Shown: positions 15,398 to 27,094 of the stretch, piece after piece
Position numbering within the stretch: position 1 is the stretch's first letter
Layout of the letters: each line of letters begins with the position of its first letter
Source: Actinomycetota bacterium
GTDB taxonomy: Bacteria; Actinomycetota; Thermoleophilia; Gaiellales; Gaiellaceae
Assembly: GCA_005888315.1 (NCBI GenBank)
Contig: VAWH01000018.1
Location: forward strand, 124,001 to 188,000
Length of the DNA: 64,000 bases
Direction: 5' to 3'
Position numbers and translations under genes: made by a program
The notes under the pieces: generated by a model
Seen by the model: the letters and a program-made list of their open reading frames with translations, nothing else
Told to the model about the DNA's origin: nothing
Databases searched by the model: none

Positions 15398-16178
15398 GCC
15401 GGTCGAGCGTGTCGCCGTCGTCACGCACAGCGAAGAGGCCGCTGTCGCCGACGCCGTCTCGCGGCTCGAGCGCCTCGCCGAGTCGAAGGGCGTCGAGCTC
15501 ACCGGCGAGGACGGCGGGCCGGATCTGGCCGTCACTCTGGGCGGCGACGGCTCGATGCTGCGAGCCTTTCACCGCTTCCTGGACGCCGGCGTGCCCGTGA
15601 TCGGGGTCAACTTCGGCCGGGTCGGCTTCCTCACCTCGATCGAAGTCGACGAACTGGAGCAGGGGCTCGAGCGGGCGCTCGGGGGTGATTTCGCGGTCGT
15701 CGAGCTGCCGACCCTCGACGTGCGGATCGACGGCGTGAACCGGCCGGCGGTGAACGACGTCTTCGCCACCAGCTCGACGCTCGGGCGCATGGTCGAGCTC
15801 GGCTACGCCGTCGGCGGCGAGGATCTCGGCGTGCTGCCCTGCGACGGCGTCATCTGCTCGACGCCGTCGGGCTCGACCGCCTACAACCTCTCGAACGGCG
15901 GGCCGGTCCTCGTCTGGGGGCTTGACGCAATGGTGATCACCTTCGTGGCTCCGCACTCGCTGCACGTACGGCCGCTCGTCATTCCCCACAACCTTCCGCT
16001 CGCCGTCACGAACCGCACTCCGGACGGCTCGGTGACGGTGATCGTGGACGGAATGGAGCTCGGCAAGCTCGAGCCCGGGCAGCAGGTCGACGTCCGGCTG
16101 GGCGAGCAGAGATCGCTCCTCGCGACGCTGCCGGAGCGCACCTTCTTCAGTCGGTATCGCAAGACGTTCGCCTCGTGA
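15384..16178 (+). CDS. nadK: NAD kinase
   Basis: Phosphorylates NAD to NADP. 264 residues from ATG 15384, which overlaps the tlyA end. Motifs: the GGDGSMLRAF diacylglycerol-kinase-like loop (about 63), NFGRVGFLTSIE, VNDVFATSS, and the CSTPSGSTAYNLSNGGPV block. Followed by recN after a repeat tract, the same tlyA-nadK-recN order as in Mycobacterium. The last codons (KTFAS and stop) form the first copy of a motif repeated in the tandem array downstream, indicating duplication that reached into the gene. Confidence 0.95.
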   Translation: MRSGKPVERVAVVTHSEEAAVADAVSRLERLAESKGVELTGEDGGPDLAVTLGGDGSMLRAFHRFLDAGVPVIGVNFGRVGFLTSIEVDELEQGLERALGGDFAVVELPTLDVRIDGVNRPAVNDVFATSSTLGRMVELGYAVGGEDLGVLPCDGVICSTPSGSTAYNLSNGGPVLVWGLDAMVITFVAPHSLHVRPLVIPHNLPLAVTNRTPDGSVTVIVDGMELGKLEPGQQVDVRLGEQRSLLATLPERTFFSRYRKTFAS

Positions 16179-16512
16179 CCTTGGTGGATGCCTTCTCCAT
16201 TTGGAGTTAGACGGACGCCCGGGCGAAGCCCGGACGTCCTCCAGCCGGCGTCGCAAGCAACGCCTCGGCGCAAAACGTTTCGCCTCGTGACCTTGGTGGT
16301 GCGTTGTTCACTCGGGGTTAGACGGACGCCCGGGCGAAGCCCGGACGTCCTCCAGCCGGCGTCGCAAGCGACGCCTCGGCGCAAAACGTTCGCCTCGTGA
16401 CCTTGGTGGTGCGTTGTCCACTCGGGGTTAGACGGACGCCCGGGCGAAGCCCGGACGTCCTCCAGCCGGCGTCGCAAGCGACGCCTCGGCGGAAGACCTT
16501 CGCCTCGTAGAT
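16164..16512. repeat. Three tandem copies (about 110-112 bp each) of a two-hairpin repeat downstream of nadK
   Basis: This array fills nearly all of the gap between nadK and recN; I see no gene in it. Each unit runs TTCGCCTCGTGACCTTGGTGG, a short variable stretch, then GGACGCCCGGGC-GAA-GCCCGGACGTCC (hairpin 1) and GGCGTCGC-AA-GCGACGCC (hairpin 2). Hairpin cores lie at 16207-16268, 16318-16378 and 16428-16488. The 3' end of nadK (from 16164) is the first flank copy and TTCGCCTCGTAG at 16500-16511 the last. Copies 2 and 3 differ at very few positions, so the duplication is recent. Related single copies are at 31919, 46626, 47971 and 48309. Confidence 0.9.
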
Positions 16513-16548
16513 CACGGCTCGAACAGCCGGTAGTCGCGCGCCGACGGC

Positions 16549-18198
16549 ATGCGTACCATCGGGCGCGTGCTGCGCCGCCTGCGCATCGAGAACCTGGTCC
16601 TGATCCGCGAGGCGGAGCTCGAGCTTGCGCCGGGGCTGAACGCGATCACCGGCGAGACGGGCGCTGGCAAGACGATCCTTGCCCACGCGATCGGCCTGCT
16701 GCTCGGCTCGCGGGGCGATCCGGCGCTGGTCGGACCGGACGGGGACGAGGCCTACGTGGAGGCGGAGCTCGACCTGCCTGAGGGCCTGCTCGACGAGGAG
16801 GGCTTTGAGCCGCTGGCCGAGCTTCGGCCGGAAGCCGAGGAGGGGCTCGTGCTCGCGCGGCGGGTCTTCTCCGACGGTCGCACGCGTGCATACGCGTGGG
16901 GCCGGGCGGCCGCGCGGGACGACGTCGCCGCGGCGGCCGAGCGGCTGCTCGCGATGTCCGGCCAGTTCGAGCAGCGGCGACTGGCGCGCGCCTCGTACCA
17001 GCTCGACGTGCTCGACGCGTTCTGCGGCGAGGAACAGCTGCGCTGCCGCGCCGAAACGCGGCGCGCCTGGCGCGAGCTCCAGGCCGCCCGCCGCAGGCAC
17101 CAGGAGTTGCGCGGGGGCGCCGAGGCGGCCGAGGCCCGGCTGGCCGAGCTGCGCGCGCTCGTCGAGGACACGCTCGGGATGGAGGCGGAGGACGAGGACT
17201 CGCTCCGGGCCGAGCGTGAGCGCCTTCGGCACGTCACCGAGCTGGCCGCCGGCGCGGGAGCCGCCGGCGAGGCGCTGGCTCCGGACGACGGCGAGGGCGC
17301 CGCCTCGCTCGTCGCAGTCGCCGAGCGCGCGATCTCGCCGCTCGAGTCGCTGGCTCCCGAGCTTCGGCGCGCAGGCGACGAGCTGCGCGACGTCGAGCTG
17401 CGGCTGCGGGAGACGGCGACCGAGCTGCGGAGCTTCCTCGCATCGCTCGACGCGGAGCCGGACCGACTCGAGCAGATCGAGGCCGAGCTCGACCGGATCG
17501 CCGAGGCGAAGCGGCGGTTCCGCTGCTCGTCGTACGACGAGCTGCTGGCGCGCGCCGCGGAGGCGCAGGCGGAGCTCGATGCGCTCGAGGATGGCGCCGA
17601 TCCGGTCGCGGCGGCCGCGCAGGCAGTCGAGGCGGCAGAGCGGCGCGTCGAGGAACCGACCGCCGCCCTGCGCGAGGCACGCCAGACCGCCGCCGAACCG
17701 TTCTCGACTGCGGTCGCGGCCGAGCTCGAGGGCATCGGCCTGGGCGCCGGCGAGTTCAGGGTGGACCTGGCGGAGCGAGAGCTCTCCGCCGCGGGCGCCG
17801 ACACGGTTGCGTTCCTGATCCGCCCAAACGCGGGCATGCCCTTCGCGCCCGTCGCCGAGACCGCCTCGGGGGGAGAGCTCTCGCGCATCGCGCTCGCGAT
17901 CGCCGCGGTGGGCGGCGGCGAGACGATCGTCTTCGATGAGATCGACGCCGGCATCGGCGGCCAGACGGCCCATGCGGTCGGTGAAACGCTGGAGCGCCTC
18001 GCGACGCGGGCCCAGGTGCTGACGATCACCCACCTGCCGCAGATCGCCAGCCGCGCCGACCGCCACTTCCGCGTAGAGAAGCTGCCCGGCGATCCCACTC
18101 ACACGCGGATCGAACCGCTCGTGGAGGCGGAGCGGCGCGAGGAGATCCAACGTATGCTCGGCGGCCGGGAGTTCCTGACCGCCGTGCAGCGTGACTAA
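16549..18198 (+). CDS. recN: DNA repair protein RecN
   Basis: SMC-like ATPase for double-strand-break repair. 549 residues: N-terminal head with Walker A ITGETGAGKTIL (about 35), a long Ala/Glu/Arg coiled coil (about 170-410), and the C-terminal head with the ABC signature ASGGELSRIALAI (about 440), Walker B TIVFDEIDAGIGG and THLPQIAS. The ATG at 16549 gives six residues before a GTG at 16567 (LRRLRIENLVLI), which matches the family start better; both are possible. No LexA-type site is visible directly upstream, where the tandem repeat array ends. steA overlaps its last eight bases. Confidence 0.94.
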   Translation: MRTIGRVLRRLRIENLVLIREAELELAPGLNAITGETGAGKTILAHAIGLLLGSRGDPALVGPDGDEAYVEAELDLPEGLLDEEGFEPLAELRPEAEEGLVLARRVFSDGRTRAYAWGRAAARDDVAAAAERLLAMSGQFEQRRLARASYQLDVLDAFCGEEQLRCRAETRRAWRELQAARRRHQELRGGAEAAEARLAELRALVEDTLGMEAEDEDSLRAERERLRHVTELAAGAGAAGEALAPDDGEGAASLVAVAERAISPLESLAPELRRAGDELRDVELRLRETATELRSFLASLDAEPDRLEQIEAELDRIAEAKRRFRCSSYDELLARAAEAQAELDALEDGADPVAAAAQAVEAAERRVEEPTAALREARQTAAEPFSTAVAAELEGIGLGAGEFRVDLAERELSAAGADTVAFLIRPNAGMPFAPVAETASGGELSRIALAIAAVGGGETIVFDEIDAGIGGQTAHAVGETLERLATRAQVLTITHLPQIASRADRHFRVEKLPGDPTHTRIEPLVEAERREEIQRMLGGREFLTAVQRD

Positions 18199-19333
18199 CG
18201 GACGCTTCGTCGAGTTCACCGGCGCCGCCAAGCTCGACCGGCGCACCAAGAACCTGGTCCGGCGACTCGGACCCGAGGACGTCGCCGTCATCGACCACAC
18301 CGATCTCGACCGCGTCTCGGCCGAGGAGCTGCTCGAGTCCGGGGTCCGAGTCGTCGTCAACGTCGCGAGCTCTCAGAGCGGGCGCTTCCCGAATCCCGGC
18401 CCGCTCCTGCTCGTGCGGGGTGGAGTCCGGCTGATCGACGCGCCGGGCGCGCCGATCTTCGACGAGGTGTCCGAGGGCGACCTCCTCACCGTCCGCGGCG
18501 CCAGCGTCTTTCGGAACGGCGACTGCGTCGCCGTGGGGCGGACGCTGTCGGCCGACGAGCTCGCGGGCGCGATCGCGGAGCAGCGCGGGCGGGTCACCGA
18601 GGCGCTCGAGTCCTTCGCCGACAACACGCTTCGCTACCTGCGCGAGGAGGGCCGGCTGCTCTCCGAGGGAATCGACTTCCCGACCCTGCAGACCCGTTTC
18701 AGGGACCGCCACGCGCTCGTTGTCGCACGCGGGCCGGGTCACAAACGCGATCTACGGATCGTGCGGCCCTACATCCGTGACTTCAACCCCGTCCTCGTCG
18801 GCGTCGACGGCGGTGCGGACGCTTTGCTCGAGGCCGGTTACAAGCCGGACGTGATCGTCGGAGACATGGATTCCGTCTCGGACCGCGCGCTCACGTCCTC
18901 GGCCGAGAAAGTCGTCCACGCCTACACGGACGGCGGCGCTCCCGGGCAGGAGCGGATCGAGTCGCTCGGTGTCGCGCACCACCTGGTCCGCGCGCCGGGC
19001 ATCAGCGAGGACGTCGCGCTGCTGCTTGCCTACGAAAAGGGCGCCGAGTTGATCGTCGCCGTGGGCACCCACTTCAACCTGATCGAGTTCCTGGAGCGGA
19101 ATCGCGCCGGCATGTCGTCGACCTTCGTCACGCGCCTGAAGGTCGGCGAGATCCTGATCGACGCCAAGGGCGTCTCGCGGCTCGTTTCGCGCCGCGTCGG
19201 CTTGATGCCCCTCGTCATGTTTGCCCTGACGGGCCTGGCGGCGGTCGTGGTCGCGATCGCCGCCTCGCCGACGTTGAGGCGGCTGATCGGCCTGCTGGGC
19301 GAGCGCGTCCGCGACCTGCTCGGCCTCGGCTAG
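18191..19333 (+). CDS. steA: SteA-like putative cytokinetic ring protein
   Basis: 380 residues, homologous to corynebacterial SteA and Mycobacterium Rv1697. The central part resembles the catalytic fold of thiamine pyrophosphokinase (GVDGGADALLEAGYKPDVIVGDMDSVS, residues about 198-225), and the C-terminus has one membrane helix (LMPLVMFALTGLAAVVVAIAA, about 340-360), so the soluble part is cytoplasmic. SteA with SteB/MctB affects septum formation in Corynebacterium; nucleotide chemistry is undemonstrated. GTG start overlaps recN. A CCCCACCC/GGGTGGGG hairpin follows about 95 bases after the stop. Confidence 0.9.
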   Translation: MTNGRFVEFTGAAKLDRRTKNLVRRLGPEDVAVIDHTDLDRVSAEELLESGVRVVVNVASSQSGRFPNPGPLLLVRGGVRLIDAPGAPIFDEVSEGDLLTVRGASVFRNGDCVAVGRTLSADELAGAIAEQRGRVTEALESFADNTLRYLREEGRLLSEGIDFPTLQTRFRDRHALVVARGPGHKRDLRIVRPYIRDFNPVLVGVDGGADALLEAGYKPDVIVGDMDSVSDRALTSSAEKVVHAYTDGGAPGQERIESLGVAHHLVRAPGISEDVALLLAYEKGAELIVAVGTHFNLIEFLERNRAGMSSTFVTRLKVGEILIDAKGVSRLVSRRVGLMPLVMFALTGLAAVVVAIAASPTLRRLIGLLGERVRDLLGLG

Positions 19334-19428
19334 ACCACACGACAGCGCCGGCGGAACGAAGAAACGGTGCGGTTGCTCCGGCACCGAAAACCCTCGGCCA
19401 GCTTTCATGGTGGCGCGCGCGCGTTCTT

Positions 19429-19449
19429 CCCCACCCAACAAGGGTGGGG
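19429..19449 (+). terminator. Hairpin downstream of steA (CCCCACCC-AACAA-GGGTGGGG)
   Basis: A perfect eight-base stem with a five-base loop and no T tract. Exactly the same stem occurs after ald at 28232-28253. Placed between steA and the SRPBCC gene, it may terminate or attenuate transcription. The remaining bases from 19334 to 19539 contain another weak hairpin (CGGTGC/GCACCG near 19365-19386) and no gene. Confidence 0.55.
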
Positions 19450-19539
19450 CTCCAATCCACCACCCTCGCTGCGAGCCTAGCCGCCGAAAGCGCGCGCGTG
19501 TGTGACGGCATCGCGCGAAAACAGCAACGATTTCTCCAC

Positions 19540-19968
19540 ATGCCGACTTACGCCGCAGCGCGTCACCTGGACGCGCCACGCGAGGACGTCTGGGCGCTTC
19601 TCGCCGAGCCGACCCGTCTAAGCGACTGGTGGCCGGGCATCCGCGGGATCGACCCCGACCGTCGCGGGCTTGCTCCAGGTGCGCGCTGGCGCGTCCACGC
19701 TTCCGCCCGGCCGGCGTCCGTCATCGGCAGGAGGCCGGATCTCGCGGGCACGCTCGTCTTCCTGGAGGTCAAGCCGCCTGAATTCGCCGCCTGGCAGTTC
19801 GTCGACGGTCGGATCGACGTCGAGCTGCGACTGGCCGAGGCGGGAGCAAAACGCACGCGGGCCGAGCTGACGGTCGGCGCGCCGCTCCTCGGCGGGCTGC
19901 GCAGATCGCTTCCCCACAAGGCGCTGACGCGCCTGCAGGCCCTGTGCCAGACTGGAGATCCGCGCTGA
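19540..19968 (+). CDS. SRPBCC (START-like) family protein
   Basis: 142 residues. The pattern AAARHLDAPREDVWALLAEPTRLSDWWPGI is the N-terminal strand-helix of the SRPBCC/polyketide-cyclase-like fold, and the C-terminal helix follows LGGLRRSLPHKALTRLQAL. Such proteins bind hydrophobic ligands in a cavity; no ligand can be deduced. I take ATG 19540 as the start; the frame extends about 32 codons further upstream but that stretch overlaps an intergenic hairpin region and has no domain. It sits between steA and mctB, which are adjacent in Mycobacterium, and its stop shares TGATG with mctB. Confidence 0.8.
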   Translation: MPTYAAARHLDAPREDVWALLAEPTRLSDWWPGIRGIDPDRRGLAPGARWRVHASARPASVIGRRPDLAGTLVFLEVKPPEFAAWQFVDGRIDVELRLAEAGAKRTRAELTVGAPLLGGLRRSLPHKALTRLQALCQTGDPR

Positions 19969-20844
19969 TGTTCGACCTCCGCTACCACGTCGCCTCGCTC
20001 GCGGCGGTCTTCCTCGCGCTCGTGATCGGGATTCTGGTCGGGGTCGGCATCTCCGACAGCGGCTACGTCGACAAGGGCTACCGAGGCCTGCTCGAGCAGC
20101 GCATCGCCAAGCTGCAGGGCGACCTCGGCGACGCTCGCCGCCAGGCCGACGATCTCTCGGCGCAGCAGCGCGCGACGCAGGCGTTCGTGACCGACACCTA
20201 TCCGGAGCTGATGGCGAACCGTCTACGGGGCAAGAGCGTCGCGCTCGTCTTCCTCGGACCCGCCGACGCGCACGTCCGGGCAAGCCTCGAGCAGATGCTC
20301 GCCGACGCTGGCGCCTCCGGGTGGGTGCGCGTGCGCGCGCTGAAGCTGCCGCTCGACGTCCACCAGATCGACAACACGCTCGCGGGCGACCCCGCGCTGG
20401 CGCGGTACGTCGGCGGGGCGCGCCTGCCCGCGCTCGGCAAGGGCCTTGCGGAAGAGTTCGCAAAAGGCGGCAGGGCCCCACTGTGGACGACGCTCGCCGA
20501 GCAGATCGTCGCCGAGCGAACGGGCAGCGAGAAGCGCGCGGCCGACGGGGTCATCGTCGTCCGGACAGCCGGCAAGCAGTACGACGGGACCGCCAGCTTC
20601 CTCTCCGGCTTCTATACGGGCCTGATCGCGGCGCCTGTGCCGGTCGTCGGGGTCGAGACGACGAACGCGAACGAATCCGCTGTCGCGTCGTTCCAGCGAA
20701 ACGGGATCTCCAGCGTCGACGACGTCGACCAGCAGATCGGCCGGTTCGCCCTCACCCTGCTCCTGGACGGAGCCAAGGCCGGCCACTACGGGGTCAAGGC
20801 GAGCGCCAGGGACGGCGTGCTGCCGCCGCTCGAGACAGCCGCGC

Positions 20845-20852
<8 letters not shown>
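19968..20852 (+). CDS. mctB: MctB/SteB-like membrane protein (copper transporter family, DUF3186)
   Basis: 294 residues, homologous to Mycobacterium Rv1698 (MctB) and corynebacterial SteB. The start MFDLRYHVASLAAVFLALVIGILVGVGI is the family hallmark: a short basic N-terminus then one membrane helix, followed by a coiled coil (LLEQRIAKLQGDLGDARRQADDLSAQQ) and an extracellular alpha/beta domain ending VVGVETTNANESAVASFQRNGISSVDDVDQQIGR. It has been linked both to copper homeostasis and, with SteA, to cell division. Context (steA upstream, a glycosyltransferase-like protein downstream) favours an envelope or division role. A longer frame upstream is a shadow of the SRPBCC gene. Confidence 0.88.
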
Positions 20853-23708
<2,856 letters not shown>

Positions 23709-23718
23709 GATCGCGCCC

Positions 23719-24843
23719 GTGGACAGCGGGCTGCCCGAGGTTGCGGAGCTGTTCGTCGAGCTCGCGCGCGTGCCGAGCCCGCCGGGGCAGGAACGCGCCG
23801 TTGCCGACCAGGTGGTCGAGTACCTGCGCAGCCTCGCGCTGTCCGTCGACGAGGACGACGCCGGCGCCCGGATCGACTCCACGATCGGCAACCTGCTCTG
23901 CCGAATCGAGTCGACCGGCGAGGGGACGCCGCTCTTCTTCTGCGCCCATCTCGACACCGTTCCGCCGGAGGGGCCGATCGAGCCGGTGGTCGACGACGGG
24001 ATCGTCCGGAACTCGGGCGGGACGATTCTCGGCGCCGACAACAAGGCGGCGGTGGCATCGATGCTCGAGGCGACGCGGCGCATAGTCGCCGAGAACCGGT
24101 CGCACGGCGGTATCGAGCTCTTGTTCACGCCCAAGGAGGAGGTGGGCCTGCGCGGCGCGGCCGCGTTCGACCAGGGGCGACTGCGCGCGAAGCTGGGCTA
24201 CGTCTACGACCACGCCGGCCCGATCGGCGAGGTGATCCTCGGCGCGCCTTACCAGTGCAAGCTCGACGCCTCCTTCCACGGCCGGGCGGCGCATTCGGGG
24301 ATGTTCCCGGAGGAAGGGCGTTCCGCCATTGCCGCGGCCGCGCGGGCGATCGCCGATCTGCGGCTCGGGCGCCTGGACGACGAGACGACCGCGAACGTCG
24401 GCGAGCTCCACGGCGGCAGGGCCCGCAACATCGTTCCCGAGCGCTGCTTCTTCACCGCCGAGGCGCGCAGCCACGACGAGGGCAAGCTCGGCGAGCTCGT
24501 GCAGGAGATGCTGGAGACGATCACCTTCGCCGCGCAGCTCGGCGACTGCGACGTCGAGACCCAGGTCGATCCGAGCGCGCGCGGCTACCGCTTCAAGCGC
24601 GACGATCCGCCGGTACGTCTCGCCGCGGCGGCGCTCGAGCGGAGCGGCATTCGGCCGAGCTACGGATTGAGCGGGGGCGGGGCCGACGCGAACGTCTTCA
24701 ACGAGCGAGGCCTGCAGTGCCTCAACCTCGCGAACGGGATGACGGACATCCACACGCCCGACGAGCGGATCGCGGTCGCCGATCTCGAGCGGATGGTGGA
24801 CGTCACGCTCGCGCTCGTGGAGGTGGCTCGCGATGCCTCTTAG
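23719..24843 (+). CDS. M20 family zinc peptidase, PepT-like
   Basis: 374 residues. Metal ligands of the M20 dizinc site are all seen: CAHLDTVP (His, catalytic Asp), GADNKAAVA (bridging Asp), PKEEVGLRG (catalytic Glu and ligand Glu), YDHAG (Asp) and DIHTPDERI (His). The lid/dimerisation domain lies between about residues 175 and 290 and contains SFHGRAAHSGMFPEEGRSAI. This layout resembles tripeptidase T and its Bacillus homologue YqjE. GTG start 10 bases after pyrG with a leaderless-type promoter. The next gene begins inside its last 11 bases. Confidence 0.9.
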   Translation: MDSGLPEVAELFVELARVPSPPGQERAVADQVVEYLRSLALSVDEDDAGARIDSTIGNLLCRIESTGEGTPLFFCAHLDTVPPEGPIEPVVDDGIVRNSGGTILGADNKAAVASMLEATRRIVAENRSHGGIELLFTPKEEVGLRGAAAFDQGRLRAKLGYVYDHAGPIGEVILGAPYQCKLDASFHGRAAHSGMFPEEGRSAIAAAARAIADLRLGRLDDETTANVGELHGGRARNIVPERCFFTAEARSHDEGKLGELVQEMLETITFAAQLGDCDVETQVDPSARGYRFKRDDPPVRLAAAALERSGIRPSYGLSGGGADANVFNERGLQCLNLANGMTDIHTPDERIAVADLERMVDVTLALVEVARDAS

Positions 24844-25816
24844 CCTGCGGCGAGGGGCGGTGACCGCGATCGCGGAGCGCCACCCGGGCCTCGTCCGTTG
24901 CGAAGTCGAGGGCCAGCTCTGCGTCGCCTATCCGGAGCTGACCGGCCCGGTCGCGCTCGGCGACGACGTGGTCGTCAACGTCCAGGCGCGCGAGCTCGCG
25001 CTCGGCTCGGGGGGCTTCGACGTCCTGCACGCGAATCTGACGCGGGGGCTCGGTCTGTCGGCGCCCCCACGGGCGCACGTGATGAAGCTGCCCTACACGC
25101 CGGTGCAGCACGCCGCCCGCCACGTCGAGGAGGACGCGCCGCTTCCGACCGAGCTCGGCGGCATGCCGGTCGTCTGCTGCTCGTTGCACAGCCAGGTCGC
25201 GCCGGCCTGCGCGGCCCTGGCCGGCCTGCGCGTTGCCTACGTCCAGGTCCCCGGTGGTGCGCTTCCGGTCGGTCTCTCGGACACGGTGCGCGCGCTGCGC
25301 GCGCGGGATCTGCTTGCCGCGACGGTGTCGGTCGGCGCCTGCTTCGGCGGCGAAGTCGAGTCCGTGACATCTGCGTCGGCCCTCGCGTGGGCGGCGGCCG
25401 ACGGCTTCGATGTCGTCGTGTGCGCGATTGGGCCCGGCATTGTCGGCACGGCCTCGCGCCTCGGCCACGGCGGCCTCGCGGCGGCCGAGGCGGCCAACGC
25501 CGCAGCGGCGCTGCGCGGTTCGCCCGTGCTGGCCGTGCGGGTCTCCAGCGGCGACGAGCGGGAGCGGCACCGAGGCGTCTCTCATCACACCCGCGCCGTC
25601 GTCGAGCTTTGTCTGGGGGAGGTGGCCGTCGCCTGGCCGGCGGACATAGAGGCGCCCGGGTGGCTCGAGGCACGGACGGACGTCGATACCGAGGGCTGGC
25701 GGGAAGCGTGTGCAGGTCTGCCCCTCGAGCACATGGGGCGCGGCCCGGCCGACGATCCGTGGTTCTTCGAATCTGCCTTCGCAGCGGGGAAGCTCGCCCG
25801 CGAGTTCGTTCGTTAG
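24833..25816 (+). CDS. DUF3866 family protein
   Basis: 327 residues of a family with no known function, found in Gram-positive bacteria near pyrG, NUDIX and peptidase genes. Recognised from LPYTPVQHAARHVEED, VVCCSLHSQVAPACAAL, ATVSVGACFGGEVESVT, VVVCAIGPGIVGTASRLGHGGLAAAEAANAA and SSGDERERHRGVSHHTRAVVELCLG. The alternating glycine-rich strands suggest a Rossmann-like layout. Ser/Cys/His residues in CSLHSQ and RHRGVSHH are candidates for chemistry. Overlaps the peptidase upstream; its stop TAG provides the G of the next gene's GTG. Confidence 0.8.
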   Translation: MPLSLRRGAVTAIAERHPGLVRCEVEGQLCVAYPELTGPVALGDDVVVNVQARELALGSGGFDVLHANLTRGLGLSAPPRAHVMKLPYTPVQHAARHVEEDAPLPTELGGMPVVCCSLHSQVAPACAALAGLRVAYVQVPGGALPVGLSDTVRALRARDLLAATVSVGACFGGEVESVTSASALAWAAADGFDVVVCAIGPGIVGTASRLGHGGLAAAEAANAAAALRGSPVLAVRVSSGDERERHRGVSHHTRAVVELCLGEVAVAWPADIEAPGWLEARTDVDTEGWREACAGLPLEHMGRGPADDPWFFESAFAAGKLAREFVR

Positions 25817-26589
25817 TGGAGGAGCGCCGGCTCGGCCCGGCCGTCGGGCTCGGAACCTGGGGGACGTTCGAGGCCGACGCCGGCTTGGCGAGGGAGGTGA
25901 TCGGAGCGGCTCTCGACGCGGGTTGTCGCCTCGTCGACAGCTCGCCGATGTACGGCGGCGCGGAGTCGGCGATGAGCGAGATCGTTCGCGAGCGGCGCGG
26001 TGAGGTGACCGTGGCGACCAAGATCTGGGCGCGCTCGGTTGAGGAAGGGCGCGAGCAGTACCGGAAGCAGCGCGCGTGGTTCGGCCGCGTCGAGGTCGAG
26101 CAGGTTCACAACCTTGCACTGTGGCGCGAGCATCTACCGTGGCTCGAGCAGGAGCGCGACGCCGGACGGATCGACCGGCTCGGGGTCACGCATTACGGCG
26201 AGGCCGCCTTCGACGAGCTCGCCGAGGCCCTCGAGACGCAACGATTCGACACTGTCCAGCTCCCGCTCAACCCGCGCCAGCGCCAAGCGGAGCGGCGGCT
26301 GCTGCCGCGCGCGGCTGAGCTCGGCGTCGCGGTGATCGTGATGCGGCCGCTCGGCGGCGCGGGCTCGCTGATCCCTCCACCGCCGGAGGAGGAGCTCGCT
26401 CCGCTGCGCGAGTTCGGAATCGAGACCTGGGAGCAGGCGCTGCTGAAGTGGGCGCTCTCCGACGAGCGGATCGACGTCGTCATTCCGGCGACGCGGAGGT
26501 GGGAGCACGCACGGACCAACGCCGCGGCGGGCTCGCCGCCCTGGTTCGGCGTGGAGGAGCGCACGCTCGTGGAACGATTGGCGGCGTGA
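25816..26589 (+). CDS. Aldo/keto reductase
   Basis: 257 residues, somewhat shorter than the usual 280-320. Catalytic tetrad is recognisable: Asp and Tyr in LVDSSPMYGGAESAMSEI, Lys in VTVATKIW and His in VEQVHNLALW. NAD(P)H-binding features follow: PLNPRQRQAERRLLP, VIVMRPLGG and ALSDERIDVVIPATRRWEHARTNA. The substrate is unknown. GTG start overlaps the DUF3866 stop, and its own stop overlaps the NUDIX GTG (GTGA), so the four genes from the peptidase to NUDIX are probably co-translated. An upstream extension of the frame is a shadow of DUF3866. Confidence 0.88.
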   Translation: MEERRLGPAVGLGTWGTFEADAGLAREVIGAALDAGCRLVDSSPMYGGAESAMSEIVRERRGEVTVATKIWARSVEEGREQYRKQRAWFGRVEVEQVHNLALWREHLPWLEQERDAGRIDRLGVTHYGEAAFDELAEALETQRFDTVQLPLNPRQRQAERRLLPRAAELGVAVIVMRPLGGAGSLIPPPPEEELAPLREFGIETWEQALLKWALSDERIDVVIPATRRWEHARTNAAAGSPPWFGVEERTLVERLAA

Positions 26590-27083
26590 AGCCCGACGAA
26601 TCCCGACGCGTCTTCGACGGAAAGCAGATCAGTGTCGACGTCGAGCGCTGGGGCGATAACGAGCGCGAGATCGTGCGGCATCGCGGTGCGGTCGCGATCG
26701 TCGCCGTCGACACGGACGGCTACTTGGCGCTCGTCCGCCAGCCGCGAGAGCCGGCGAGGAAACGCCTGCTCGAACTCCCCGCAGGCACGCGCGAGCCTGA
26801 CGAAGAGGCGTTCGAAACGGCAAAGCGTGAGCTCGAAGAAGAGGCCGGTCTGGTCGGCGGCGACTGGCGCCTGGCCGCGACATTCTTCTCCACACCCGGG
26901 TTCTGCGACGAGCTCGTGCACGTCTACATCGCGGAAGGCGTCGAGAGGACGCAACGCGCTCCTGAGGACGACGAGGAGATCGAGCTCGTCCGCGTTCCGG
27001 TCGCGGAGCTCGAGTCGTGCCTCGTAGGGATCGAGGACGCCAAGACCCTCGCGGGGCTGCTCCTCTACTTGCGCGAGAGGTAG
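26586..27083 (+). CDS. NUDIX hydrolase, ADP-ribose pyrophosphatase-like
   Basis: 165 residues. The Nudix box is complete in GTREPDEEAFETAKRELEEEAGL (residues about 67-89), preceded by LVRQPREPARKRLLELPAG, which is typical of the ADP-ribose pyrophosphatase subgroup. In Mycobacterium the homologous position after pyrG is held by the ADP-ribose hydrolase Rv1700, so the assignment is supported by context. GTG overlaps the aldo/keto reductase stop. Its TAG stop doubles as the beginning of a TAGGGT -10 for ald. Confidence 0.9.
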   Translation: MKPDESRRVFDGKQISVDVERWGDNEREIVRHRGAVAIVAVDTDGYLALVRQPREPARKRLLELPAGTREPDEEAFETAKRELEEEAGLVGGDWRLAATFFSTPGFCDELVHVYIAEGVERTQRAPEDDEEIELVRVPVAELESCLVGIEDAKTLAGLLLYLRER

Positions 27084-27086
27084 GGT
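27081..27086 (+). promoter_or_regulatory. Candidate -10 box for ald, built on the NUDIX stop codon
   Basis: TAGGGT fits TANNNT and ends eight bases before the ald ATG at 27095; its first three bases are the NUDIX stop codon. No Shine-Dalgarno sequence is present in the 11-base gap. Confidence 0.5.
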
Positions 27087-27094
27087 TCGCCGGC

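Noticed and set aside
16164-16512. CRISPR-like array
   Set aside because: Units are about 110 bp with nearly identical interior sequence, only three copies, no short spacers and no cas genes.
16318-18360. A 680-codon open frame on the minus strand antisense to recN
   Set aside because: Low-complexity translation with no motifs, fully covered by recN and steA.
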